Assembly: GCA_026874595.1 (NCBI GenBank)
Contig: CM049322.1
Coordinates: forward strand, 51,363,386 to 51,427,385
Length of the DNA stretch: 64,000 bases
From: Sipunculus nudus
Lineage: Eukaryota; Annelida; Sipuncula; Golfingiida; Sipunculidae
Direction: 5' to 3'
Shown here: one piece after another, positions 10,357-23,000 of the stretch
Layout: every line of letters starts with the position of its first letter
Position numbering within the stretch: the first letter of the stretch is position 1
Made by a program: the position numbers and the translations under genes
The notes under the pieces: generated by a model
What the model saw: only the letters and a program-made list of their open reading frames with translations
Databases searched by the model: none
Told to the model about the DNA's origin: nothing

Positions 10357-10772
10357 CCGGATAAAGTACTGCATGCAATCTTCTAAAAAAATTCTACAGA
10401 ATTTGTTATGTCATCGCGAGTCATTCTTAGGTATGTATATATCCGCCCTCCATGTACAATAACAGGGTATGTTCTTAAGTGTTATACCTGTGATATTTTT
10501 AGAGAACCTGTGAGCTTATGCGGTGGATGTGGCGGAGCGTCGTCCGTCCGCCGTCTTCCGTACGTTAACCCATGCTATCTCAGAAACTGTTTGAGTTAGC
10601 CGCTCCAAAATGCATGTAAGAATCAGTGTCATATCAAACTTTATTGGATCAAGCTTATTTTTTTTAAAGGTGGTATTTGCATTAACTTCAATTTTATACT
10701 TATAGGGAAACAGCTCGTGCATTTCTTAGACTCATTTCCAATCCCTCTGCCTGCCAACAACTTGAGTACAAG
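10357..10772. other. no certain gene
   Basis: A pyrimidine-poor acceptor-like cttatag at about 10704 precedes a short open stretch that runs into the next MITE. I do not call it an exon. Confidence 0.4.
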
Positions 10773-11630
10773 TTTAAAATTGGAAGTGGCTAAACAGCCG
10801 GCATTGATTATTGACCTTGCCCTTGAGTCTAGCCCTCTGGCTGAACTGTTGGCAAATGAAACAAACATTGTATACTCTATTTCTGTGTATTATCCCATAC
10901 TTCCCTTTACTATTTTTGATAATAAATTTACAATATAGTGCTGATTTATCAAATTAGATATTTTGAAAGCCTTTTAGTAAGAAAAGTAAGAAATGCCATT
11001 TGGTGTGGACATTTCTTGTATTATCTCACAACACAATAGCTTGGCTCAACAGCTTTAATTGGGTGTGGTGTAAGATTTTTTAATTATACCTAGGATCAAG
11101 TATTTAGCTGGTTCCTTTGGCCATTTATTTGACATATCCTGAGTTTTTTTTTTTCACACACTAATTATATGTTTGCTCATAAGCACACTAGTGTATATAC
11201 TATAAACAGTCTCTGGACACCAATTCACATTTCTTGTATATTTTTATCACAAAATCTATAAACTATCTTGTAAATATTACAATTTTATCAGAAAATTTAT
11301 ATAATTTAACTACTCTATAATAGTTATAAAAATTATAATTGCACTTTTAATACCTTCTCATAAGTTCTCAACATATTAACATATAGACCAGCAAAATAGA
11401 TAATTTGGTAAGTCAACACTATATTGTCAGCTAATTGTCTAAATAATAATGGAAAGTACAGAGAATAAAACTGAAATAGACTGAAATAGAGCATACATTA
11501 ATTTGCCTGCAGTTCAACCAGTGGGTTTGACTGCTTGCAAGGTCAATTTTCCCTGCCTGCTGTTTAGCCTGTGGACTAAACTGCTGGCACCCTGCCGACT
11601 GTTTAGCCACTTCCTTTAAAATTTATTAGT
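10773..11630. mobile_element. MITE-like element with imperfect inverted ends
   Basis: The left end (TTTAAAATTGGAAGTGGCTA at about 10771, then an ATTGACCTTG block near 10810) reappears inverted at 11500-11630, with TAGCCACTTCCTTTAAA at the right end. About 110-130 bp of each end can be matched. The middle is AT-rich and non-coding. Confidence 0.55.
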
Positions 11631-12180
11631 TAAACACGATATAACTGAAAACTGACCTGGCACTACCTGGGTTTGGACCTGCAAACCTTTGATTTCCAAC
11701 ACTGCACTCCAACTGTCTTAGCTAACATGCTGAGATACCAGACTGGGGTTTCCTGATAATTATAACGCTGTTTTACAATAGCGCCACCTGGGTGAAATTT
11801 CGCCCATATTGTGAAATTAATGTTTTTGTCAATAAATATATTCATTTTGAATTGGGGGCCCCCAAACCCCCGCTTTGGTTAGTAACCCAGATTTATTAAT
11901 CAACATATATTTTTTTTTTTAAATTGGGGGCAGCGCCCCAAACCCCAGCTTTGCCTTAAAACAAAGGATGATATTAAGGAGAGGTAGGAAAAATCTGAGT
12001 AACAATATTTTATGCAACACCTCTTAATTTATCATGGAGGACATGCAATCAACAGTGTTAAAGATTGAAATATGGATATACAAGGAAAGGAAAACAAGTT
12101 CTAAAGAGATAGGAGTCATACAGGCATGTCTTATAGGAGTGTTACATGTATTTTATTCACAACTGAGATGCCCTGAGGAT
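11631..12180. other. no gene seen
   Basis: Two copies of a short motif (ATTGGGGGC, then CCCAAACCCC and GCTTTG) lie at 11851-11875 and 11922-11955. Nothing else is recognised. Confidence 0.5.
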
Positions 12181-12189
12181 TACGGTTGG

Positions 12190-12363
12190 ACAGGCATGGT
12201 AGGACAGATTCTCAAGTTCTGCCAAAAGGTTAAAAACCTTAAAAAATTTTCCCCGAAACCGTGCAGTAAAATTGTCCGATATTTGACAGAAATAATCCCA
12301 GAATCAATCTCACTCAAGTTTGTTCAAATGGTTCCAGTTTGGTGATTTTTGGCCAAGTTACAG

Positions 12364-12368
<5 letters not shown>
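12190..12368 (+). repeat. dispersed repeat, also at 34900-35090
   Basis: Blocks such as GAAACCGT, AATTGTCC, ATATTTGACAGAAA, TTCAAATGGTTC and TTTTGGCCAAGTTACAGG are matched in order by the sequence at about 34945-35055. Non-coding. Confidence 0.6.

Positions 12369-12424
<56 letters not shown>
12369..12424. repeat. (TA)n microsatellite
   Basis: TA dinucleotide tract inside the dispersed repeat. Confidence 0.95.
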
Positions 12425-12428
<4 letters not shown>

Positions 12429-12990
12429 GAAAGAAGTGTATACTGTGCATTTGGTAAATTTTTCCAAAATTCAGCTGAGCCACTTGACCAATGGGGCATT
12501 TTTAACAACAGCAGTAGACTGAAGCCATTCTTAACAAAGAAATGCAGATTTAGTGTAAAATTAACATCTGTTTAAGAATCATTGAAAAACATTCTGTACA
12601 AATTAAAAGACTAAATTGCTACTTGTTTCACTCTCAGCCAAAAAGTGAAACCTCTATTTTAGACAAATTCATCTCAGCATAACCAGTCCTTACTGGAGCA
12701 AGATAGGTCACTCAAATATTGTTTCATTTTGGCCAAAAAATGTCATGTTTCAATAAACTAAAGGATCATTCTATATTACTTCTAGTGTTAAGCAAGGAAA
12801 TGGATGTCCTGTAACATTTAAGGAATTTCATGTGCTTATCTGCAGGGTTGGGGCCAATTACATTGAAAAGTAATCATAACAATTACTTACAAAAATTACA
12901 ATTACAATTACAAATTACTTTAATTTTACAAAGTAATGATTAAATTGCAATTACTTTTGAAAAGCAATTAATTACATTCAAATACTTTTA

Positions 12991-14384
12991 AAAAAATTAT
13001 AATATACATAGGCATGGTTCAAGTAAAGTATCATTCATGGCAGAAAGGCCAACTGATTAAATTTATAAAGGGAAAAACTGCAAACAAACCATATCCAGTT
13101 TGGTGTCATATATTAAAATGCACAATAGCTATACTAATGATTTATTATTGCATAATTATTGCATAATGTTCAAATTTACACTTTTTTAACCTTATGGCAC
13201 AGCAAAACTGGCTGTCAGCATCATATTTGAATATTGCGTGTATTGTTATAGTATCAGACCTGTATTGAAACTTTTGCTGAATAAGTGTTTTGACACAAAA
13301 TAGAAATATCTGAAAGCACATATGGGTAAACTATTAAACATATTATTTTGAAGTCATTTGTGCAAACAAATTTCATATAATATTCTTTTATCACATATTA
13401 TCCTTTGTCAGACAAAATGTCTTGCTTCTTGATAACACTGGCATGTCCTAGTTAGAGTACATGTGGGAATAACTGTAACAGGATTCAACCTCTGATAATG
13501 GAAAATCTTATTAGCAACTACCTTAATCCTATACAGTAATCCTATACATTAATCATCTCATAAATCCTAATTTCTTTACTTTCAGTGCTGATTAAAGTTA
13601 TGTCATAAACACTGGAGTGGAATTTTAAATACAATGTTATTTCACTAAACTCATTGATGCAAACATTTCATGTGAATAATTCATATAAATATATTAATGC
13701 ATTCATGCTGAATATATAATATATTACAATTTGATGCAATGAAATTATTTATACTAATTATAGGAAGAGGTAATGAAAATCCAGTGCATTCACAATGGTC
13801 ATCTTCTTATGTGTGCTAGGTTTTTAAAACCAGTATACAATGCTCAGAGTCTCTGGGCACAGGAAACTGTGGAGACTGTTCAAAAGTCAGAGCCAACCCA
13901 ACCAAGACAGCCATGCTATCTTGACACCTATCCCTATTTACCTCATGGGCCATTGACATGAGGTAATTCTGATATCAGCCTTCCCAGATTATTAGACTCT
14001 TTGTTCCTGTGACTCTCTCAGTGTCAGCTAATTAGCAGATAAACACTGATGTAACCAGATCAGTATGAGTATGTCCCAGCCTCCATTTTAGTGAAAGTGT
14101 GAAATGTAGCGAGCCCACACTAGTTGGACAGGTGTACATTATGGAAGCTTGTTACTTTATCTACATTGCAGTGGAGGCCTTTGCAAAATAAAAGTCCAGT
14201 ATAACTTATAATTCATACTTAATACTAAATTTATTACATTTATGGGTACCATATATTCAATAATCATAGCTTACAATCCTACTCAAAATGTGTTTTGATT
14301 GAGGTATAAGGTATGGTGCTCTGTCATGAATTTGGAAAGTATATGAAAATTAATAGAAAAATAAGTGAAATTACACATATTTTT
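12991..14384. other. interior of the outer hAT-like element
   Basis: AT-rich, no coding sequence. The small frame at 13773-13961 has no transposase motif. Confidence 0.5.
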
Positions 14385-14879
14385 ACTCTTGTAATCAATA
14401 TAATTACAATTACTTGTAATTGAATTTTGTTCAATTACAAATTACATTCAATTACTTGAAAAATTGAAATTAATTATTTACCGGTAATTGTATCCACCAA
14501 AACAGAGTTTTGTGGATACTAAGTTTTCAGTTGCAAGCCGCCCCCACTGCCGCATAGGTTTCCGGAGGACTCCTTTGTAACCACTAGGCAGAATTTTAAA
14601 AAAAATCTGAATTATGATCAAGTCACATGTGAACTGCTGCACCCTCATTTTTGGTTGACCTCTGACCTTTCCTCTCTCTATTGTGTTCATCTGTGCGTGT
14701 GTTTTGACACATTAACCCACATATCTTTGGCAGAGTTGGGTCCAAAAGTACTCTTACTCATGGTACTTGTACTCATGAGTACTTTTGTGAGTACTCAGTA
14801 CTCATACTTTTTAAAAATCACAAAAGTACTCGTACTTGCACTCAGTACTCATACGAGTATTTCATGAGTACTTTTGGGT

Positions 14880-16379
14880 ATTTCATATTTCTAAATAAAC
14901 TTTAATCTCAATTTATTATATTAGTAATAATTTATTATACTATATTATAGTAAGATATTATATATAATATATATAACATATGTAATATCATATATAATAG
15001 TACTTAAAGTAATCCATCTGTTACTATAACTGAAACTATTACAGTAATTAAGCATCAATAACTACTACTATTATTATGACTTGGCTGCTATTACTTATAC
15101 TATTACTTTTATTTAATATAATGCAAATAAATTGAACTATTTTATTATTAATTCATTCACGCAGTTCACATGTACATGTATATAGCATTATATATTCCAG
15201 CAAGATAAGTACAACATTGTGTTCAATGAAACATTAAATCAGCAAATTTATACTGAGTAATATTTTAAGAGGAAATTTCTAATTTTTGAAAGATCCCAAA
15301 ATAAAAAAGTTAAGGTTTGCCACAATTCAATACAATTAAATATACTCAGAACCTGTTCACCATAACATAAACTCAGCAGTGCTCTTGGGCGTGGGCTAAT
15401 CAAGCTTGAATTGATTTATATATGAAACTAAATGTGATTGTAGGTTTAGCAGATTTTCAGTGGGAATTGCAGTCTTTGATGAGCTCTGTACACAGTCTGT
15501 GGCACAACTAGGCTTAACTCAACTGACTGTCAACTGATTAACCCATGAAATGCTGTGACTATCAGACCATACACCATGTAGGTACAACAACATAGGCTGC
15601 AGCATCACATTCTGCTATCAGCTGACAATAACTTGCCCAACGTACTGTGTAAGCTCACAAGGGACTTCTCCAATGTTTAATGACCAAGCCTCCTTAATGA
15701 ATCAACAAAAAGAACTGGGGATTAACCTCAAGCCAAAGCCTTCTGTCCAGTGCCCATTGAACCATGAAAGCACCCAGCTAATCCCACTACACTGGGCCCT
15801 TTAAATTACTGTGCTCTATCAACCTAATCAAACAAACACTCAATTCATCAGATGTGTTACCCCAGGATTGTAATAGAAAATAATAGCTATTATTCTATTA
15901 CTAATAGCTTTTATTCTATTAGTTGGGGTACTATTACCATTACTAGTTCAAATTTCTTTTCTATCAATAGTTACTCTTACTAACTTTGGAAACCTGTAAT
16001 ATTCTATTAATATTACGTAGTACTATCGCCTCATTCCTTGTTGTAATATGCCACTGATGTAACTGTTGTTAATACTCATAAATCATTACACATGATAAAT
16101 GACATGGTAAGTCGGTCAGATATGTTGTTTTTTACTATTTTCACATATACCGGTTGTTGTTAAATATCTTCATTAGGCTACAGTCACATATTATTCATAA
16201 GTTGATATTATACAAATAATGAAATATATGGTTGTTATTATTATTGTTATTATTATGGTTATAATAGTTATTATTATATGATTACATATGGTTAACATAT
16301 GTTTATATGCTTTTTACAATGTCAGTGAGATTTCCTTTAACAATATAACTTTAATATAACTTTTGATGTTGTAGTTTCT
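14880..16379. other. interior of the nested hAT-like element
   Basis: AT-rich non-coding sequence with TATTA-type low complexity near 14930-15120 and 15880-16010. No gene seen. Confidence 0.5.
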
Positions 16380-16739
16380 ACGGTGGCTCGTTGAGGACAT
16401 GCACAAAATTATTTTTTATCTCGTTCCCACGCGATAGTATCTGGTGGCCATGCGATAATTATCTCGTTCCCACAAGTTAGTATCTCGTTCCCACACAATA
16501 ATTATCTCGTTCCCACGTGATAGTATCTCATGGCCACGCAATAATTATCTCGTTCCCACGCGATAGTATCTCGTTCCCACGCGATAATTGTCTTGTTCCC
16601 ACGCGTTAGTATGCCATGCTATAGCCTAAGCCCTCATTTGTACAAGAATGTCTGTGGTCTGTTTTATATCGAGCGTCGATGCAGCTTAAATTGTTTGTAT
16701 GTATTTTGTTGTATTTGTGTTTGCGCCGAATGCTTTGAG

Positions 16740-16800
16740 ATAAATTTCAGGCGAAACTGGGGGGGGGGGGGTGCGGGGGCCGACCCCCCCCCCCCCCATA
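16740..16800. repeat. G-run/C-run palindrome
   Basis: A G run, GTGCGGGGGCCGACC, then a C run: a homopolymer-rich inverted stretch like those at 181-384 and 17100-17170. Overlapping frames are not coding. Confidence 0.6.
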
Positions 16801-17212
16801 ATTTTTTGATGGATATAAAAACATCCACTCTGTTATTATTGGGTATTTGCACCCTCACACACACACACACATATATATATATATCCTCTTCTGCTCAGTA
16901 CTTGGAGTACCATATATACACGGTCGCAGACTCTAGGATTTGCGGTGAAAAAAGTTGACACTCTGTGTGAAAATGAATCCATTGCCAAACAAATAAATTA
17001 TCTCCCTACAAGGAAGTACTGTTTTTTAAGCATTGACCAATAAAATGCACCAGAATGCAGTAGTACCCATACAGTTTTTCAAAATTTTCAAAACCTTGGG
17101 AGGGTGAGACCCCCTCCAAACCACCCCCCCCCCCCCCCCGGTCGGGGATTACCCCATCAAATCCCCCCCTTGCCATTTGTGTCAGGCTACGGCCCTTATT
17201 TATAAATATATA

Positions 17213-17378
17213 ATTATATATATACATATTTATATATATATATATATAAAATAATATATATATAATATATATGTATATATAATATATATATATATATACT
17301 AGTATATATACATACACACACACCCTCACACACACACACACACACACATATATGTATATATATATTTATATATACTAT
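17213..17378. repeat. TA/CA compound microsatellite
   Basis: TA tract with short interruptions passing into a CA tract (17313-17348) and back to TA. Confidence 0.9.
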
Positions 17379-18539
17379 TTGGGTATACTATTGGGGCCGC
17401 CAATGGTAATTTATATTGTGAACGTTTATTATGAAATATATTTTACCCCAACTAGACCATCCCCCCCCCCCCCTTTCCCCGTTCACACATTCTCCAGACA
17501 AACATGGCCCACGAGTGTTGTACGAGTGCCCGTTATATAATTTCAGGTCTCAGCATATTAAATCCGCTCTTAATTCATGCAAATAATTGACCATAGTCTT
17601 CATCCAGTGTATAGAAGCATGCCTCAAGGATTTAAGATGTAGTTCTTACTGTATTATCTATCTACATTTATCTCGTTCCCACGTGATAATTATCACTTGG
17701 CCACGCGATAATGGAACAAGATAATTATCACGTGGGAACAAGATACTAACATGTGGGAACGAGATAATTATCGCGTGGCCACGAGATACTAACGTGTGGG
17801 AATGAGATACTAATGCGTGGGAACGGGATAATTATCGCGTGGCCATGAGATACTAATGCGTGGGAACGAGATAATTATCGCGTGGCCACGAGATACTAGT
17901 GCATGGGAATGGGATACTATCTTGTGGGAACAAGATAAAAATAATTTTGTGCATGTACTATACGAGCCACCGTAAGTTTCTGAACATTCCTACCACTATT
18001 TTTAATTTGTATAATACAACATTAAGTAAACTTTATATCTTGTCCCGGCTAAGAAATTTTTAGAAACTATGATGACCAGATGTTTCTTCAATGCAAACCC
18101 TCTATAATAAGTTGATGCCTTGATATATTTCAACTGTATATGGCCTGCTCATATGCCCTAGAGTTTGCATTTGGCCTCATTATTTTGATTAAGCATAACA
18201 CAACATTTTATATATTTTTATTTTGTCTGAGGATTTCATTAATAAAAATATTATAAACTTTGTGAGTACATGTATATATTAAATTTAATAACATCATTAA
18301 ACAAGTTTGGTTACAAAAAGTACTCATTAAAGTACTCATGAGAACATTTTGACTACTCGGTACTTGTACTCGAGTACTTTTTAAAAAGTGCAAAAGTACT
18401 CATACTTGTACTCGAGTACTTTTAAAGTACTCAGTACTCGTACTCAAGTACTTTAAAAGTACTCGGACCCAACTCTGATCTTTGGACTCGTTTGACCAAT
18501 CAGGGAAAAAAAATCGCACAAGTGTAGCCTTTGGATAGC

Positions 18540-19600
18540 TTTATAACATACACAAAAATGGTGGCGCCATCTGTAACCATTTTTGAACAGCTTCTATCTG
18601 TTCGTTTGACTTGGGTTAAAATCACTCATATCTCTGCAGTGGTTTGTCTATTTCACCTGAAATTCGGCATGCTTATACATCCTGGATAGCTTTCTTGTTT
18701 CATGACAGGTGGTGCCACCTACATTTACGTTTATGCTGCAGACATCAATGCTTATATCTCCGGAGTGGTTTGACATATCTCGCTAAAAATTTGCATGTGT
18801 TTAGATCTCACATAGCTCTTTTTCATACAAGAAATTGGTGGCGCCACCTGCAACCATTTTTTCACAGTGTCCATCTGTTCATTTGACTTGGGTTAAAATC
18901 ACTCTTTATCTCTTCAGTGGTGTGACTAATTCACCTGAAATTCGGCATGCATATACATCCTGGATAGCTTTCTTGATTTTATTACAGGTGGCGCCACCTA
19001 CATTCACGTTCATGCTGCAGACATTCATGCTTATATATCCGGACTGGTTTGACGTATCTTCCCTAAAAATTTGCATGTGTTTAGATCTCACATTGCTTTT
19101 TATCACACAAGAAACTGGTGGCGCAACCTGCAACAATTTTTGCACAGCGTCTATCTGTTTGTTTGACTTGGGTTAAAATCACTCATATCTCTGCAGTGGT
19201 TTGACTAATTCACCTGAAAATCAGAATGCTTATACATTCAGGATAGCTTTCTTGATTATATGACAGGTTGCGCCACCTACATTCACGTTCATGCTGCAGA
19301 TATCCATGCTAATATCTCCGGACTGGTTTGTCGTATCTCTCTGAAGTTTTGCATGTGTTTGGATCAATCATAGCTCTTTATCATACACAAAACTGGGAGC
19401 GCCACCTGCCACCATTTTTGCACAGCGTCCATCTGTTTGTCTGCTGTGGGATAAAATAACAAACAGCAGTGGTTTGACTTTTCCACCTGAAATTTTGCAT
19501 GTGTATACATTTTGGATAGTTTCTCATTAAAATAACAGGTGGCGCCACCTAGAATCATGTTTACATGGCAGACATCCATGATAATATGTAACACATCTAA
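18540..19600 (+). repeat. 279-bp tandem repeat array (dimeric unit)
   Basis: TTGACTTGGGTTAAAATCAC recurs at about 18608, 18887 and 19166, giving a 279-bp period over about 3.7 units. Each unit is itself two diverged ~140-bp halves, both opening with GTGGCGCCACCT and containing a 'tctctgcagtggtttgac' or 'tctccggactggtttgac' block. The partial unit at about 14680-14730 belongs to the same array and was cut off by the nested hAT-like element. Single diverged relatives occur at 36140-36460. Confidence 0.88.
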
Positions 19601-19885
19601 CTCTATTTCCCCTTGCCACTCAATCCATGCCTCACTTCACCCGTCCTACTCGTAGTTGCTTGTCGACTTTCCGTATTCTAGTTACAATTACACATTACAA
19701 TTACCCCAACCCTTCTTATCTGTAGCTAGATCTCACATATAATCTGCGACTGGCTCTATATTTCTACCATGGGTAACAAAATTAATAGAATCGCCAATTA
19801 ATAACAGGTGATTTCATACATTGTAATGTTCTGCCAGGCATGAGAAAACTTGCAGTATGTTTCCTCCATAGTAAAAAGTAAAATC

Positions 19886-19903
19886 TTTCTCTTTTTTTTT
19901 CAG
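19886..19903 (+). other. splice acceptor of zinc-finger copy A
   Basis: A long pyrimidine run ends in CAG at 19901-19903. The same signal is kept in arm B (complement of 54674-54690), so both copies derive from a spliced gene, not from a processed transcript. Confidence 0.75.
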
Positions 19904-20050
19904 AAATAGTAGCCAGACTCAGAAATGGTCAAAGGTAAATCTAAAGTATGCATAGATGAAGAAGCAAAAGATGAAGAGCAAAACATATCACAGCAGGAAA
20001 AGTTTAGGAGTATTCTCTTCTAATCTAATTGGTTCAGAAAAGTGACAAAC

Positions 20051-23000
20051 ATGAACTCAAAAGGGAAAAACATTCACTTAAAAGTGCAAAACCTAGACTC
20101 CGCATCACCAGACAGAAGGATGGAATAAAGGGGAAGAGAAACGTCTGCAGACAAACATTGATTTGCACGATGTGCGACAAAGACAGTTGCAAGAATTGTT
20201 TTGAATATTTTTCTGATTTTAATCGTTTTATGTCAGAAACTGTGAAATACTTATGCAGTAATTGTGGTGCAATGTTTGTTCCACATGGGATCGCAACTTC
20301 TGAAATCATGATCAATAAGATAACAAAGCAAACCACTCAAAATGTTCCTGAATCTAGACACCCACCTTCGTTGCCATATAACGTTAGTACGTTTGATGAC
20401 ATCCCTGTTCAAACATCGCCGAGACCACAGTTCCCTGTCGCAGCAAGGGATTTATCTGATGAATATGAAAATAATGATGATTATGATGCTTGTGTTGATG
20501 TCACCGTTGATGATGACAGTGAAAGGGTGACAGTGTTAAAGAGTGCAACTTATCCTGTCTTTGGAGTGAAAACTTTTATTTCAGGAGCTGTCAGCATGAC
20601 CCCAATAGTGACCACCTCAAAGAAGGGTAAACCGTTATTGCGCCTGAGCATTCCAAATTCCTGTAGAGATAGGGAATTAATCAATGGAAATATGTCTGCA
20701 ACACAAAAATTGAAAAAGGGAACTGTGCAGTCATTAAGCAAACTGTTACAATCAAGCAAAGTGGCAAAGTTTTACGTGAGAGTCGAAACAGCACCTGAAC
20801 CTGATCAGAACAGTTGTAGACCAGCACGTCCTGTAACGGAGGGAATGACAAATATATCAGACTGCGTCCATAGACCAGGGACAGAATCTAGTGGACGCTC
20901 GCAGATCGTTTTGCGCAAAGACATTGGATACACGGAGAAATGTTTTGTGTTAGACACCAGTAATCCTGGAAAACCAGAGTGTATAAATCAACCAGATGGA
21001 GAATCTGTTGGAAAAGTTAAGATCAGAGTTTTGCTCAAGGACGCTGGGAAGTCGGAGAAATGTGTCATGTCAGGCACTGGTATTCATGGTATAACACAGA
21101 GCAAAAATCAACCAGAGGGACAGTCTGATGGACACTCAGAGGACGTTTTGTTGAAAGACGTCGGACATACGAGGAAATGTGTCGTGTCAGACACTAGTTT
21201 TTCTTGCTTACCAGAGTACAAAAATCAACCAGAAGGACAATGTGTTATTAGATCAAAGCTCAGAGTTTTGCTCAAAGACATTCGGCACACGGAGAAAGTG
21301 TCATACAGTAGTATTCTTGGTATACCAGAGTGCAAATTTAAACCAGAGGGGGAACCTGGAGGCAGCTCAGAACAAGAGTTGCCAGAAGACACAAGTGATA
21401 CGGAGGAATGCGTCGTGAAAGACATAAGTATTCCTGACATATCAGAGTGCACAAAGGTACTAGAGAGGGAACCAGGGGGCAGCTCAGAGAACGTTTTGCT
21501 CAAAGGCATAGGACTCGAGGAGAAATCTAAGGTGTCAGACAGCAGTATTCCTGGTAGATCAGAGTGCAACACCGAACTAGATAGGGAATTTAGACATAGC
21601 TCAGAACAAATATTGCCTGAAGACATGAGCTACACGGAAGAATGTCCCTTGCCCAACAATTGTATTCCTGTCACAGTAGCTATGTTTGAAGATACGGTGG
21701 CAACAAAGGAATCGCCGAAGGCAGAAACAGGAAAACATTCTGGGGGAGAAGTATTCGAGGACACAGAGCACAATGGAAGCTCTCCCTGTTTTACATCAAA
21801 TGAACCGAAGATAGTAGAAGTGAGGAATCCAGTGCATGAATCGATGGAACATACTGGGCATTTAGAAAATTTTAATTTTTGCAAATATGAAACTGTGAGA
21901 AACTTAGTTAAAAAATCGGCACTAGATGTTGTCGAGAACACAGAAACAATAGGAATCTCTGATCTTGTATACCAAAAGCCAGTTCAGGTACACGATAAAA
22001 TATATAATAAAAATCCCGATGATGTATGCAAAAGAAAGCAAGAGCCGCATGGTGTAATACATTATCCAGCTCTAACAGGTATAACTGATATAGACAATGT
22101 TGAAATGCCTATGGAAGGTGTAACAGGTGACAGACAGGTCGAAGAATCTACTGTTACGGATATGGAGATAAATGTGTATGAGGTAGTGAAAGGTGAAGAA
22201 GACAAAAAATTGTCATGTTCAGAAATTGACAGTTTCATGGACACTTTAGAATTAGGGTCTGAAGAACTTAATAAAAAGACACAATCTTGGTCAGTAGATC
22301 ATTCCTACAGTCATCAGTCAAAAAAGACTCCTCTCGCTAGAGTGACCAAGTTCCCCCGCCAGAAAAGTGCTTATGAAATGATGTCGGCCACCAGAGTGCA
22401 TTGTAGGCTTTGCAGAAAAACGTTTCCGTCAAGTTCTAAGTGTTTTGCACATGTTAGAAATGTCCACTTTCTAGTCGGAACACATCTAAATATTAAGCAG
22501 AGAAGGGTATCGCTAACTCGTGTGAAACCACGTACAACATCAGGACAGGATAAACCCTCTGTGGTAATAGAGGAAGTTTCCCAGGAACTAACATCACAAT
22601 TAGCCCCCGAAGCGTATCTAGATGCAGGATTAATGGCTACATTAACAGGGGCCGAGGAGCGGAGACATAAATTTATTTGTGGTATTTGTAAAGAGGGGTT
22701 CATGACTGTGGAATTGGTGAACCAACATTGCCTAGTTCAACACCCGGGTGAGTTAGTGAATATTATACAAGTTCAGCTTGGGCATGTGTGTGAATTTTGT
22801 GGTAAGGAGGAGGAGACTAAAGACAAACTAAAAAATCACCATAAGAAACATAAAAGCAATTTTTTAGTTTGTGAGCTGTGCAAGGAGGAGTTTCGCACTA
22901 TTTCCGCAGTCCGCTGGCATGCAAAAGTTTTGCATCCAACAGAGAAGTTTGTCACTGTGGTTAAAAAGAGAGAAACATTAAAATGTAACGTTTGTGGGAA

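Larger units (their letters stand above)
16380..17973. mobile_element. third-level TIR element with 20-bp motif arrays
   Basis: Ends are ACGGTGGCTCG (16380-16390) and CGAGCCACCGT (17963-17973), and inversion continues through ATGCACAAAATTAT. The flanks TAGTTTCT and AAGTTTCT match at 7 of 8 bases; a TA duplication is the alternative reading. Next to each end lies an array of TCTCGTTCCCACGCGATAAT-type units, about eight on the left (16420-16610) and about twelve inverted on the right (17670-17935). The whole element can fold on itself. The centre (16630-17650) contains G/C runs and TA/CA tracts. Confidence 0.8.
14731..18477. mobile_element. nested hAT-like element with 8-bp target duplication
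   Basis: Ends are CAGAGTTGGGTCC and, in complement, the same sequence (GGACCCAACTCTG at 18465-18477). ATCTTTGG is duplicated exactly on both sides (14723-14730 and 18478-18485). Both subterminal regions are dense in AGTACTC/GAGTACT motifs (14746-14870 and 18320-18470). It has jumped into one unit of the 279-bp tandem array inside the outer hAT-like element. No transposase is encoded; the interior is mostly AT-rich filler plus the third element at 16380-17973. Confidence 0.9.
12843..19714. mobile_element. hAT-like element, 6.9 kb, with 8-bp target duplication
   Basis: The element starts CAGGGTTGGGGCCAATTAC and ends GTAATTACCCCAACCCTT after reversal of order, so the termini are inverted repeats. 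The 8-bp CTTATCTG flanks it exactly (12835-12842 and 19715-19722). Arm B has the uninterrupted sequence. Short terminal repeats plus an 8-bp duplication are typical of hAT transposons. Subterminal regions are full of AATTACA motifs (12860-12990 and 14385-14490), which suggests that the original element was about 1.7 kb and that 14490-19675 was added later to its right subterminal part. No transposase frame remains. Confidence 0.9.
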
